NCBI GenBank assembly: GCA_008107755.1
Contig: VIRH01000089.1
Span: 62,001-126,000 of the forward strand
DNA from: Rhodobacterales bacterium
Lineage (GTDB): Bacteria; Pseudomonadota; Alphaproteobacteria; Rhizobiales; Stappiaceae
Direction of reading: 5' to 3'
DNA: 64,000 nucleotides
The notes under the pieces are model-generated. The model did not search any database, had not been told where the DNA came from, and saw nothing but the letters and a program-made list of their open reading frames with translations. The stretch's first letter is position 1, and the number at the start of each line of letters is the position of its first letter. A program made the position numbers and the translations under genes. Below are positions 1 through 10,268 of this stretch, in pieces.

Positions 1-321
1 CTGAAGCGGCTTGCCGTCATCGATCTGGATGCGAAGGCCTGGCTGGATGAGCACGCCTGTCGGAACTGCGACAAGCAGCTTCTTGCGTGCTTCACCTTCC
101 ACTTCCTGAATGGCAATGTTGCTCAGAAACTGGCCGGTATTGGTACGCAGCTCTATGGAAATGAAGCAGATTTCCTTCTGCGTGTTCTTGTTGGTGTTGC
201 ACGCCTTCGTCCAAGGGCTTTCTTCTTCCTGGGCGATCGCGGGTGCGCCTGCGAAAGAAGACAGCGCAACGAATGCGCCCACGGCGCATGCGAACAATCC
301 TCTTTTCATAACACTCTTCAT
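1..321 (-). CDS. Invasion-associated locus B (IalB) family protein, C-terminus cut off by window edge
   Basis: The reverse strand from 321 reads open to the window edge for 107 codons. It begins with a clear signal peptide (basic MKSVMKR start, hydrophobic stretch, GAPAIAQ cleavage region). The mature part starts SPWTKAC and has paired cysteines (KAC, EIC). It continues with VEGEARKKLLVAVPTG and GLRIQIDDGKPLQ, which fits the IalB family core in which a 'VEG..K..L.V.LP.G' strand leads to a 'G..I.IDDG' strand. IalB proteins are small periplasmic proteins named from Bartonella invasion; in free-living Hyphomicrobiales the role is unknown and several paralogues are common. A GAGGA lies about 7 bases before the ATG at 321 and supports that start; a second in-frame ATG at 309 is possible. 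The family usually has about 160-200 residues, so roughly the last third is missing here. Confidence 0.8.
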   Translation of the reverse strand, partial: MKSVMKRGLFACAVGAFVALSSFAGAPAIAQEEESPWTKACNTNKNTQKEICFISIELRTNTGQFLSNIAIQEVEGEARKKLLVAVPTGVLIQPGLRIQIDDGKPLQ

Positions 322-568
322 CGAAACGTCCTCAATCGTGCGTGTGCGAAACTTTCGCGTTGTTCTGAGGCATTCCGATATCAACCGCAAGACCCGTCAG
401 AACATTCGAAGCTTGAAAACATGGTAAGGCACCTAATTTGGGCAAGAGGGTGACCGATTTGCAACGCAGGTACGTTGCGGGAAACAAATCTGAATATCTT
501 GGTCTTTGTTGTTGGCGGCGGGGGCGGCACCCGGAACCATGTGGTAAGATCGAAGGCGGGAATCAATC

Positions 569-2464
569 GTGTCTCTGGCGAGGGTTATGCGTAAATCGGC
601 ACATTTCGGGTCTCTTTTTCAGTCCGGTCTTCTGGCCCGTGCGGCGGAGGCTGTGATTGTCCCGCTCATTCTTTGTCTTTCCCTGACCGTTTCCGCTCGT
701 GCGGGGGACGACAACGTTCCCTGGACGCACGCGATATCCATGCACGGGACACCTGCTCTCGGGCCTGAAGAGCCCTTTCCCTATGCCAACCCGGATGCGC
801 CGCAGGGCGGAACGCTGACGCTGGGGGTTCAGGGTACCTTTGACAGCCTCAATTCCTTCATTGTGCAGGGGGGCTGGACATCTGCGCGCGGAATGCGTGA
901 GCGGCAGTTCGGCAACAATATCCTCGAAAGCCTCATGGTCCGCTCGTATGACGAACCCTTCTCACTATATGGACTGCTGGCGCAGCGCGTGCGCATGCCG
1001 GACAGCCGCGAGTGGATCGAGTTCGAACTCAATCCGGACGCAAAATTCTCTGATGGGTCTCCTGTTACCGTCGAGGACGTGATCTTTTCGCTCGACATCA
1101 TCCGTGACAAGGGGCGCCCCCCCTACCGAACCTGGTATGCGGCGATCAAGGACAAGGAAATCACGGCACCAAACCGGCTCAGGATCACATTCGAGAACGG
1201 CGACAACCGGGAACTGCCGCTCCTGATTGCCCTCGCCCCTATTTTTTCCAAGGCAAATACCGACGCGGAGACCTTCGACAAGTCGACTTTGACGCCGCCC
1301 GTCGCCTCCGGTCCGTATGTCTTCAAGACGATCGAGCCTGGCCGTCTTGTCGTTTACCGGAAAAATCCTGACTATTGGGCCAAGGACCTTCCGGTCAAAG
1401 CGGGGTTCGACAATTTCGAAGAGATCCGGATCGAGTATTTCCGCGATGAGACGACGCTCCAGGAAGCCTTCAAGAAAGGGCTCATTGATGCGCTTCAGGT
1501 CCGTGAACCTGTTCGCTGGGCGAAAGGCTTCGATTTTCCGGCGGCCCAGAACGGCGATGTGAAGAAGCTCGAAATTCCGCTCGGGGTTCCCGCCGCGATG
1601 CAGGGCATTGCCTTCAACACCCGGCGTGCGCAGTTCTCCGATCCGGACGTGCGCAAGTCGCTGCGCATGCTGTTCGACTTCAAATGGGTGAACAGAAACC
1701 TTTATTACAATCTTTACACGCGAACCGCTGGCTACTGGGACGGTTCCGAGCTCTCCTCCATCGGACATCCGGCAAGTGAGCGGGAACGGCAATTGCTTGC
1801 CCCCTTCCCCGATTCCGTCGATCCGGACGTGATGGCGGGAACGTGGCGTCCGACTGATGCGGACGGGACCGGCCGGGACCGGAAGGTACTGCGCGCGGCA
1901 CTTTCGGCGTTTCAGAAAGCCGGCTACGTCATGAAGGACCGCAAGCTGGTTCTCGAAAGCTCCGGTCAGCCGCTCGCCTTTGAGATCCTGGCCAAGAACG
2001 AGGATGAGGAGAAGCTGGCGCTCGCCTATATCCGAACGCTTGAGTTGCTCGGCATCGACGCGCGGGTGCGCAGTGTCGATCCGACCCAGTTCGAAGATCG
2101 GCGCACGAAGCGCGACTTCGACATGGTCTTCAACACATGGACGGCGTCGTTGTCTCCCGGTGCAGAGCAGTACGGACGCTGGTCGTCCGCCTCTGCCGAC
2201 CAGGAAGGCTCTTTCAACTTCGTCGGTGCCGAGAACCCGGCCATCGACGCTCTTATCGACGAGATCGTGGGAGCGCGCAGCCGAGAGGATTTCGTGGACG
2301 CCGTGAGGGCTTTGGACCGCGTGCTGATTTCCGGTGCCTATGCGGTGCCTCTCTATCATGTGTCCAGCGACTGGGTCGCGCATTGGGCGAAGGTGTCGCC
2401 ACCCGAACATCACTCCCTTTACGGGCACGAGTTCGACACCTGGTGGCGTACGTCCGGGGAATAA
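569..2464 (+). CDS. YejA-type extracellular solute-binding protein (family 5, peptide ABC transporter)
   Basis: This is a periplasmic binding protein of about 630 residues, long for family 5 but normal for the YejA/microcin C branch. After a hydrophobic export segment (about residues 28-45) comes HAISMHGTPALGPEEPFPYANPDAPQ, equivalent to the YejA opening where 'HG.s..G.p.y...f..F.Y.NPdAPkGG' is typical. The usual 'W.eF.L...akFsDG.PvTaeDV.FS.' block follows at about residues 145-170. It should bind oligopeptides or peptide-like compounds for a YejBEF-type importer, but no permease or ATPase gene lies beside it. The start may be GTG 569 (GGCGGG about 7 bases upstream) or ATG 587. The next gene begins 25 bases downstream, so the two may be cotranscribed. 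Confidence 0.88.
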   Translation: MSLARVMRKSAHFGSLFQSGLLARAAEAVIVPLILCLSLTVSARAGDDNVPWTHAISMHGTPALGPEEPFPYANPDAPQGGTLTLGVQGTFDSLNSFIVQGGWTSARGMRERQFGNNILESLMVRSYDEPFSLYGLLAQRVRMPDSREWIEFELNPDAKFSDGSPVTVEDVIFSLDIIRDKGRPPYRTWYAAIKDKEITAPNRLRITFENGDNRELPLLIALAPIFSKANTDAETFDKSTLTPPVASGPYVFKTIEPGRLVVYRKNPDYWAKDLPVKAGFDNFEEIRIEYFRDETTLQEAFKKGLIDALQVREPVRWAKGFDFPAAQNGDVKKLEIPLGVPAAMQGIAFNTRRAQFSDPDVRKSLRMLFDFKWVNRNLYYNLYTRTAGYWDGSELSSIGHPASERERQLLAPFPDSVDPDVMAGTWRPTDADGTGRDRKVLRAALSAFQKAGYVMKDRKLVLESSGQPLAFEILAKNEDEEKLALAYIRTLELLGIDARVRSVDPTQFEDRRTKRDFDMVFNTWTASLSPGAEQYGRWSSASADQEGSFNFVGAENPAIDALIDEIVGARSREDFVDAVRALDRVLISGAYAVPLYHVSSDWVAHWAKVSPPEHHSLYGHEFDTWWRTSGE

Positions 2465-2488
2465 TTGGGGCTAATGGACGACTGAAGA

Positions 2489-4120
2489 ATGAAGACAACG
2501 CAAGAGAGCCTTGCCAAGGAACATCACGAAAGCGGGGCATGGTCCGATGTGCCGCTCGATGAATTGTTCCGCAGAACGGCGGCCGAGAATCCTGACCGGC
2601 TGGCGATCATTGATGCGCCTGACCGAGCCAAATGGACGGGTGGAGATCCGCGTCAGCTTACGTATGAGCAAGCGGATCGCGAAATCGATCGCCTTGCAGC
2701 CTTCTACAAGACGGTAGGCCTTGCGGCTGACCACGTGATTGGCGTGCAGGCACCCAACACCGTCGACACGGTCATAGCCTTTCTGGCGGCCTTGCGCGCG
2801 GACTTGATCGTCTCACCGCTGCCGCTTCACTGGCGCCAGAAAAACGTTCTCGAAGCGCTGAATTCGATCGGTGCGAAGGGGTTCATCGCCGCTGACCGGA
2901 TTGAAACACGGGACGTCGGTACCGCTGCTCGCGATGTTGCCGGCGATCTTTTCTCGCTCCGCTTCGTCTTCGGCCTTGGCAAGGATATCCCGGACGGCTT
3001 GATCGAACTGGGTCCAATGCTGGCCGAAATGGGCGACGAACTGCAGTTCACGCCAAGTGAGCGTCCGGAGCCGGCCGACCACACGGCGACGATCTGCTGG
3101 AGCCGCAGCGGCGAAGAGAATGTTCCCGTTACCCGGTGCCATAATCACTGGTCGTCCGCTTCCCGGATCGTGATCGAGGAAGGGCATATCAAGCAAGGCA
3201 GCGCGATCGTCGTTCCTTATTCGCTCAGCGGATTGACCGGTCTCGGCGGCGGCCTCGTTCCCTGGCTCCAGACCGGAGGTGCCCTTCATCTGCACCACCC
3301 GACGTCGCTTGCAAACCTCGCCTCCCATGCCAACGATGTTGGTGCGGACGTCGTGATGACGCCCGGCCCGCTCGCGCAGTCGCTTGACAGAAAGCTGACC
3401 AACAACAAGACGTCGGTTCTGGCGGCCTGGAACATTTCCGCGCCTCATCCGTCGACCTTCGTTGCGAGAAGACGGATCGTAGATCTGCACATTGCCGATG
3501 AATACGCGCTGCTTGCCAAAGCGCGAGGTCCATCCGCCAGGATGAAGGCCCTTCCGCTGGGAAAACATAGCGGGCCGAACGGGTGCGAGAGCGGGCCAGC
3601 CCTTCTGGAAATTGCAGTGACGGACGAGGTAGAAGCACAGACACAACGACTGCTGGTCAGAGGTCCTTCGGTTCCCGATGTCGGCTGGAGAACGATCAAC
3701 GGCGACGAGCGCCGCGTTCGCTGGGAAGGAACTGGCTTCCTGAACACGAATATCAAGGTGGAATTGGCAGACGGGGGCGTCATCGGATTCGGCATTCCAG
3801 GACAATATGCGCTCGGAACCGGGAACCTTGAGACCATCGACGGCATCTATGCCAGTTATCCGGGTATCCGGGAGGCGGCAGCCTTCATTGTCGAGGATCC
3901 GGTAGTCGGTGCAAGGGTTTATGCAGCTCTGGTGCCGGAGCCAGGACATGTTCCGGATGCCGCGGCATTCTTCGCATATCTCGACGCCGAGGGCGTCGAT
4001 CTTGCCAAGATCCCGCATCGCGTGCTGATCTTGCAATCGCTGCCACAGAATTCAGACGGAACGATCTGTCGTGAGCGGCTGACAATGCGCACACAGCGGC
4101 TTCCTGCTGCTGTCGCCTAG
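2489..4120 (+). CDS. Degenerate AMP-dependent acyl-CoA synthetase/ligase-like protein
   Basis: The 543-residue length and overall layout match ANL-superfamily adenylating enzymes: the N-terminal 'F...A..P...A..' region, 'V.......D.......A.L..G....P' near residues 85-112, and a small C-terminal domain with 'YPGIREAAAFIVEDPVVGARVYAALV'. Key motifs are eroded. The phosphate-binding loop, normally SGTTGxPKG, reads WSRSGEENVPVTR (about 204-216). The C-terminal catalytic lysine (usual 'LP.t..GKi.R..L') is Thr525 in LPQNSDGTICRERL. I also do not find the usual YGxTE motif. It is therefore probably not a working ligase, or has a changed role. It sits directly before another degenerate signalling protein, and the stop is 13 bases before that gene's ATG, which suggests one transcript. 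A general ligase annotation would mislead. Confidence 0.78.
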   Translation: MKTTQESLAKEHHESGAWSDVPLDELFRRTAAENPDRLAIIDAPDRAKWTGGDPRQLTYEQADREIDRLAAFYKTVGLAADHVIGVQAPNTVDTVIAFLAALRADLIVSPLPLHWRQKNVLEALNSIGAKGFIAADRIETRDVGTAARDVAGDLFSLRFVFGLGKDIPDGLIELGPMLAEMGDELQFTPSERPEPADHTATICWSRSGEENVPVTRCHNHWSSASRIVIEEGHIKQGSAIVVPYSLSGLTGLGGGLVPWLQTGGALHLHHPTSLANLASHANDVGADVVMTPGPLAQSLDRKLTNNKTSVLAAWNISAPHPSTFVARRRIVDLHIADEYALLAKARGPSARMKALPLGKHSGPNGCESGPALLEIAVTDEVEAQTQRLLVRGPSVPDVGWRTINGDERRVRWEGTGFLNTNIKVELADGGVIGFGIPGQYALGTGNLETIDGIYASYPGIREAAAFIVEDPVVGARVYAALVPEPGHVPDAAAFFAYLDAEGVDLAKIPHRVLILQSLPQNSDGTICRERLTMRTQRLPAAVA

Positions 4121-4133
4121 ATTGGGAAAGGTG

Positions 4134-5336
4134 ATGGACATAGAGATGTCGCTTTCCTGGCGGGGCCCCTATTGGTATGCGGGCCGCCGGCCAAGGCGCT
4201 CGAGCAATGGCGATGCGCCCGAGGATCTGGACATTTCACTGGAACGGATGTTCGGCCGCCGCAGCGAGTTGCCGACAGCACTGCCCTCTGCCATCGTGAT
4301 TGATGCCGACAGCGTCCCCTCGGCTGAACGGGAGGCATTCTTTGACTGGCTGAAACAGCGCATTCAGGAACTCCCCTGTGAAGTTCCCTACTATCTCTTG
4401 ACGGGAAGCGACGACATACTGCCGGAGGGAGCCCAGCCGACCGCGGTGATCAACCGGCACGTTCCCGATGATATCCTTTTGATGCTCATCTGCATTCATC
4501 AGCGGGCATTGCTCCGCTCGGAGGAGGCTCAGCTTCGCCGGCGGGTATTCGGACGCATTCCCGGATTCGGCTCGGCGCCGCATCATTCGGGCACCAGCAG
4601 CCTGATGGTGGTCGGTGTCAGCGGCCGGTTTCTGGAATGGCAGGACGCAAGCGACGGCAAGGTTGAAGTTGTCGGCGCCTTTGACGGGAACATGGCCGTG
4701 GAGTTCATGTCCGCACGGGCATTCGATGCGGTCGTGATTGACGCCCCGTTTGATGAGACCGTTGACTACATGCAACTCATTCGCCGGGACGCCCGGTTTG
4801 CGGGCCTGCCCGTTCTGGCGGTCTGCGAAGACGATGACGATACGGTTCTCCTGTTCCGTAAAGGGGCATCCGACGTTCTAGCTGGAGAGAACCGCAAGGA
4901 GACCCTCGCGCACAGGCTCAGTTCTGCGATGCGCTTCGGCAAACGGCGCCGTCTGGCGGACAGGATCCTGGCGGAAAGCCGTATGTGGTTGCGCCAACAG
5001 ATCAATCACGGCGGTCTCGGGATGACCGAATACACCAATTATCTGGAGACATGCAGCAACGCCCTTGCGATCCGCGGACTGGATTTGTGGGAGATGCGCC
5101 TGCAGCCGGAGAATTTCGGTATCGAGGTTTCATCCAGTGATCATCTGGACGAAATACATGCGACCCTGCTGTCAATCGCGGATGCGACCAGCCGGGACGA
5201 GGATCTTGTCTGTCTCGTAAGGGATTTGGGTCCGGTCGCCGTGTTGAAGAACGAGGCCGGCACCTCCAGACTTCAAAAGCGGATCGACACAATCCTGAGA
5301 CATACGGCGCATGACAGCCAGGCCAACAGCAACTGA
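4134..5336 (+). CDS. PleD-like protein with two receiver-like domains and a degenerate GGDEF domain
   Basis: Numbering is from an upstream TTG at 4122. A first receiver-like fold covers about residues 55-145: AIVIDAD with the possible phospho-Asp, YLLTG, INRHVP, then a helix RALLRSEEAQLRRRVFG of the kind that links receivers. A second covers about 160-270: FDAVVIDAP, LPVLAVCED. The C-terminus (about 300-395) looks like a decayed diguanylate cyclase: DLVCLVRDLGPVAVL lies where 'D.l.RyGGDEFavl' belongs, followed by a matching last helix. The GG(D/E)EF residues are gone, so it should not make c-di-GMP; it could be a binding or scaffold protein. The likely start is ATG 4134 after GGAAAGG, with ATG 4146 possible. 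It follows the degenerate ligase by 13 bases. The domain calls come from pattern reading only. Confidence 0.68.
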   Translation: MDIEMSLSWRGPYWYAGRRPRRSSNGDAPEDLDISLERMFGRRSELPTALPSAIVIDADSVPSAEREAFFDWLKQRIQELPCEVPYYLLTGSDDILPEGAQPTAVINRHVPDDILLMLICIHQRALLRSEEAQLRRRVFGRIPGFGSAPHHSGTSSLMVVGVSGRFLEWQDASDGKVEVVGAFDGNMAVEFMSARAFDAVVIDAPFDETVDYMQLIRRDARFAGLPVLAVCEDDDDTVLLFRKGASDVLAGENRKETLAHRLSSAMRFGKRRRLADRILAESRMWLRQQINHGGLGMTEYTNYLETCSNALAIRGLDLWEMRLQPENFGIEVSSSDHLDEIHATLLSIADATSRDEDLVCLVRDLGPVAVLKNEAGTSRLQKRIDTILRHTAHDSQANSN

Positions 5337-5490
5337 TACGCGTCTTGCAGGATAAAGACCTGACGTCGTCGTTTGACTGATTACGAATATCCTCTGCGAA
5401 CTCTGTTATTCACCCTCATTTCCAAAAGAGGGTTGGCATGTCTGCCAAAATGACTAGCTTTGAAAAGAGCGAAATTTGACAGGTTTCTGA

Positions 5491-6165
5491 ATGAGCGAAC
5501 AATCACCCCTCGTTGTCGACGTCGTCTCGGATGTGATGTGCCCCTGGTGCTACATCGGCAAGAAGCGTCTGGAGGCGGCAATCCGGTCGGTGCCGGATTT
5601 GAAGGTGCAGGTACGCTGGCATGCGTTCCAGCTCGACGAGACGCTGCCGAAGGCAGGCAAGGACCGGCAACAATATCTCAACGACAAGTTCGGCGGGCCG
5701 GAACGGGCTGCGGAATTCTATGAACAGATCAAGGCCGCCGGCCGTGAGGAAGGCATCAATTTTGCCTTCGACGCCATAAAGGTATCGCCGAATACGCTTG
5801 ACTGTCATCGTCTGATCCTGTGGTCGCGTGCTGACGAACTGCAGGACGAAGTCGTTGAGCTGCTGTTTCAGGCGTACTTTCTGAACGGCGAGGATCTGAC
5901 GAAGTCGGAGACGCTCGTGCGCATCTCCGAGAAAGCGGGCATGCAGTCGGATCTGGTCGAGCAACTGCTGGAGACAGACACCGATCTGGACAAGGTCCGG
6001 CATCAGATCGCCAAGGCGCAGCAATCGGGCATTACGGGAGTGCCCTGTTTCATTCTTGATGAGCGGTTTGTCCTCGCAGGCGCCGAAAAGGCCGAGACAC
6101 TGGCTGCCGCGTTGATACACGCGGAAGAAACCAGAACGCATTTCGAACCCGAACCGACGTCCTGA
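5491..6165 (+). CDS. DsbA-family oxidoreductase, FrnE-like
   Basis: The 224-residue protein opens with VVDVVSDVMCPWCYIGKKRLEAA, the thioredoxin-fold CPWC active site of the FrnE/2-hydroxychromene-2-carboxylate isomerase branch of the DsbA family. A helical insertion follows, then the C-terminal 'GITGVPCFILDERFVLAGA' block with the cis-proline (GVP) opposite the active site. There is no signal peptide, so it acts in the cytoplasm, probably as a disulfide oxidoreductase/isomerase or a glutathione-linked isomerase; the substrate cannot be told. It appears monocistronic and ends just before a bidirectional terminator shared with eno. Confidence 0.9.
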   Translation: MSEQSPLVVDVVSDVMCPWCYIGKKRLEAAIRSVPDLKVQVRWHAFQLDETLPKAGKDRQQYLNDKFGGPERAAEFYEQIKAAGREEGINFAFDAIKVSPNTLDCHRLILWSRADELQDEVVELLFQAYFLNGEDLTKSETLVRISEKAGMQSDLVEQLLETDTDLDKVRHQIAKAQQSGITGVPCFILDERFVLAGAEKAETLAAALIHAEETRTHFEPEPTS

Positions 6166-6186
6166 TCTTTCGTCAGTGCGAAAGAG

Positions 6187-6216
6187 AAAAGCCCCGCGAA
6201 TTCTCGCGGGGCTTTT
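6187..6216. terminator. Bidirectional rho-independent terminator between the FrnE-like gene and eno
   Basis: Perfect 9-bp stem GCCCCGCGA / TCGCGGGGC with an ATTC loop, flanked by AAAA on the left and TTTT on the right, so it works on both strands. It lies 20-50 bases after the stops of the two convergent genes. Confidence 0.93.
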
Positions 6217-6241
6217 CGTTTGGCACAGTTGAACCGGGGCC

Positions 6242-7588
<1,347 letters not shown>

Positions 7589-7656
7589 CTAGCATGGCCA
7601 ATTCCGGGAGCGGCGCTCCGTAGTCCGAACCGCACGATCGTGCGGATTTTATTGTA

Positions 7657-8496
7657 TTATGCTGCCGCCGGTTTCACGACGTCATCAAGAGCTTTAAGTT
7701 GGCGCAGCAAGGCTTCCAGATCCTTCAACGGCACCATGTTGGGACCATCTGACGGCGCGTTGTCGGGATCAGGATGAGTTTCGATGAAGAGGCCGGCGAC
7801 ACCGACTGCAACAGCGGCACGGGCAAGAACGGGAACCATTGCACGGTCACCACCTGTCGAGGCCCCCTGCCCTCCCGGCTGCTGCACGGAATGGGTTGCG
7901 TCGAACACCACCGGAGCGCCGGTCTGGGCCATGATCGGCAACGCCCGCATGTCGCTCACCAACGTGTTGTATCCGAAACTTGCGCCGCGCTCTGTCAGCA
8001 AGACATTGAAATTACCGGATTCCGTTACCTTTGCGAGGACGTTCTTCATGTCCCACGGCGCCAGAAACTGCCCCTTCTTGACGTTGACCACCCTGCCCGT
8101 CGCAGCGGCAGAGATCAGCAAGTCTGTCTGACGGCAGAGAAACGCCGGTATCTGGAGCACATCGACGGCCTCGGCGACCGGAGCACACTGGTCGACGCCG
8201 TGAACGTCGGTCAAAACCGGCATGCCGTAGGTCTCGCGAATCTCGGCGAAGATCGGAAGCGACTCTTTCATGCCAATGCCCCGCTTGCCTGAGAGCGAGG
8301 TGCGGTTGGCCTTGTCGTAGGATGTCTTGAAGACTGTCGCGATGCCGAGCTTTTCGGTGATTTCCTTGATCGCGGCTGCGCATTCAAGAGCGTGTGCGCG
8401 GCTTTCCAGCTGACATGGTCCGGCGATGAGGCTGAACGCGGCGTCGTTATTGAAGGTCACGTTGCCAACGGAAACTTCGCGGTTTGCTTCAGTCAT
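7657..8496 (-). CDS. kdsA: 3-deoxy-8-phosphooctulonate synthase (KDO8P synthase)
   Basis: The 279-residue length is normal for KdsA. Family blocks are clear: [90 protein letters not shown], and a late [18 protein letters not shown]. It condenses PEP with arabinose-5-phosphate to give KDO8P for lipopolysaccharide inner core, so the organism makes LPS. The start at 8496 has GTGAGAG just upstream. A short perfect palindrome at 7630-7645 follows the stop, but no T-run follows it on the coding strand. Confidence 0.97.
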   Translation of the reverse strand: MTEANREVSVGNVTFNNDAAFSLIAGPCQLESRAHALECAAAIKEITEKLGIATVFKTSYDKANRTSLSGKRGIGMKESLPIFAEIRETYGMPVLTDVHGVDQCAPVAEAVDVLQIPAFLCRQTDLLISAAATGRVVNVKKGQFLAPWDMKNVLAKVTESGNFNVLLTERGASFGYNTLVSDMRALPIMAQTGAPVVFDATHSVQQPGGQGASTGGDRAMVPVLARAAVAVGVAGLFIETHPDPDNAPSDGPNMVPLKDLEALLRQLKALDDVVKPAAA

Positions 8497-8893
8497 CTCT
8501 CACCATTTTTGATCGGAGACCCGACCTCGAACGCGTATTCCGCTCAGTGCGGCACGGCCGGATCATGCCAGGGTGCGAATTTGCGTGATCCATAGCGCTC
8601 TTTTGTCTGGCCTGCAACAGCAGGAAGAGGCTGCCGGGCGGAACTTCAAAGCCGGTCAAAGCTTATCCATGCGCACCTTCTCGATCATGCCAAGACATTG
8701 ACACTAAACACAAACACATGCGGAAATCCGTCCGTGTCGAGGCATCTAACACAATTTGGACGTTTTCTTTGGTTTGTTGACGAGGTCGGTTCTAGCACCT
8801 TACAGAAAGTTGACCTATGGTCAGCTATCGGCTTTCGTCAGTCGGTGGGAGGAGCCAGTTGAACTCGCGGAAAACAGTATTGGAAAATCGAGT
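8497..8893. other. Intergenic region between divergent kdsA and galU
   Basis: About 400 bases that should hold the promoters of both genes. A TTGACA occurs at 8698-8703, but I find no convincing -10 at the right spacing. An open frame continues upstream of galU to 8756, but its codons are unlike the GalU N-terminus. No gene seen. Confidence 0.5.
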
Positions 8894-9787
8894 ATGATTA
8901 AACCTATTCGCAAAGCCATTTTACCCGTTGCCGGTCTCGGGACGCGTTTTCTTCCTGCTACCAAGGCAGTTCCCAAGGAAATGCTGACAATCGTCGACAG
9001 ACCGATCATCCAGTATGTTGTCGATGAAGCCCGTGCCGCCGGTATCGAGCACATTGTTTTCGTAACCGGTCGAAACAAGCATGTGATCGAAGACCATTTC
9101 GACATTGCCTATGAGCTTGAAGATACCCTCAAGTCCAGGAACAAATCCGCGGCGCTGGAACTTCTGGAAAAGAACCGGCCTCTGCCGGGCTCCACGAGCT
9201 TTACCCGTCAGCAGGCTCCGCTCGGGCTTGGTCATGCAATCTGGTGCGCACGGGATATTATCGGGGACGAGCCCTTCGCGATCCTGCTTCCGGACGTGAT
9301 CATCAAGTCCCAGACCTCCTGCCTGAAGCAGATGGTCGATCTTTATAATAACGAAGGCGGCAATGTGATCGCCGTGGAAGAGGTTCCCGAAGACCAGACC
9401 CACCAGTATGGCATCGTGGAACTGTCAGATCAGATCAACTCGAACGCCAGCCGGATTTCAAACATGGTCGAGAAGCCGGAACCGGGCACGGCGCCGTCAA
9501 ACCTGATGATCACTGGCCGTTATATCCTGCAGCCCGAGATCTTTGATCTTCTTTCCAAGCAGAGCACCGGCGCGGGCGGCGAGATCCAGCTGACCGACAG
9601 CATGCTCACGCTCATGAAAGAGCAGAGTTTCTCGTCGCTGACGTTTAAAGGCCGCAGCTATGACTGCGGCAACAAGGCCGGGTTCCTCAGCGCCAATATT
9701 GCATTTGGCATGGATGACCCCAAGCTTGCGGAAGAGCTTGTTCCGTTCATGCGTGAAATGATCGACCAACCGCTCGCCGCCGAGTAA
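8894..9787 (+). CDS. galU: UTP--glucose-1-phosphate uridylyltransferase
   Basis: The protein begins MIKPIRKAILPVAGLGTRFLPATKA, the GalU nucleotide-binding signature (usual 'PaaGlGTRFLPaTKa'). It continues with PKEMLTIVDRPIIQYVVDEA, ILLPDVII and the C-terminal 'GRSYDCGNKAGFL' (usual G.r.DcG.k.gy). It makes UDP-glucose for polysaccharide, LPS and osmolyte synthesis. The frame is open upstream to 8756, but the family start is the ATG at 8894, giving 297 residues and a GGAAA about 7 bases upstream. It is followed by its own terminator. Confidence 0.97.
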   Translation: MIKPIRKAILPVAGLGTRFLPATKAVPKEMLTIVDRPIIQYVVDEARAAGIEHIVFVTGRNKHVIEDHFDIAYELEDTLKSRNKSAALELLEKNRPLPGSTSFTRQQAPLGLGHAIWCARDIIGDEPFAILLPDVIIKSQTSCLKQMVDLYNNEGGNVIAVEEVPEDQTHQYGIVELSDQINSNASRISNMVEKPEPGTAPSNLMITGRYILQPEIFDLLSKQSTGAGGEIQLTDSMLTLMKEQSFSSLTFKGRSYDCGNKAGFLSANIAFGMDDPKLAEELVPFMREMIDQPLAAE

Positions 9788-9836
9788 CAAAGATTGTCGC
9801 AAGCTTTCGGTTTGCGCAGGCGCTGAAGAGATTGAG

Positions 9837-9863
9837 AGGCCGGATCATTGATTCGGCCTTTTT
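9837..9863 (+). terminator. Rho-independent terminator after galU
   Basis: Ten-pair stem AGGCCGGATC / GATTCGGCCT (one G-T wobble) with an ATT loop, followed directly by TTTT. It lies 50 bases after the galU stop. Confidence 0.88.
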
Positions 9864-10268
9864 CACGCGGCCAGGCAGACATGCGTGTTTTCCTCACCGA
9901 TCTGTCGCATGGAATCGGGCAAGCTGAATGCCGTCCGATCGAATTGAAGCCTCGGTTCTTTTCCCGATGGGTCTCTGCGGGTCTTGAAAGAAACAGGCGC
10001 TTGGTATGCGATTTGATCACATGCGCGCCGCAACCCCGGCTTTCCCCCCGAAACTTCTTTGCCTGTTTCGGAAGTCGATTGTTTTTGCAGGGCAAATGCT
10101 GCCAGTGAGGTCGCGGACATCTCCTTCAAACGAGCTGTATACGTCTTCGCGTGCCGAATTTTTTGCCGGTTTCTGCCATTTATTAGGGCTGGGTAAGCCT
10201 GCTTTTTAGCAATCTGACAAGAATTTAGCGCCGTATACTTATCAGGTTCGAGGAAGGAGACCCTGATA
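9864..10268. other. Gap without a recognisable gene
   Basis: About 400 bases after the galU terminator. Short open frames occur on both strands, but none has a ribosome-binding site with protein-like content. AAGGAG near 10253-10258 belongs to the following gene. Its promoter is presumably in the last 100 bases, where TATACT occurs at about 10233. Confidence 0.4.

Noticed and set aside
965..2428. Long minus-strand frame opposite the YejA-like gene
   Set aside because: Antisense shadow with no recognisable domain.
7630..7645. Perfect palindrome CCGCACGATCGTGCGG as kdsA terminator
   Set aside because: Only a 6-bp stem with a 4-base loop and no T-run on the kdsA strand.
9848..10108. 86-codon frame in the gap after galU
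   Set aside because: Starts within the terminator hairpin; no ribosome-binding site; Arg/Cys-rich composition unlike a real protein.
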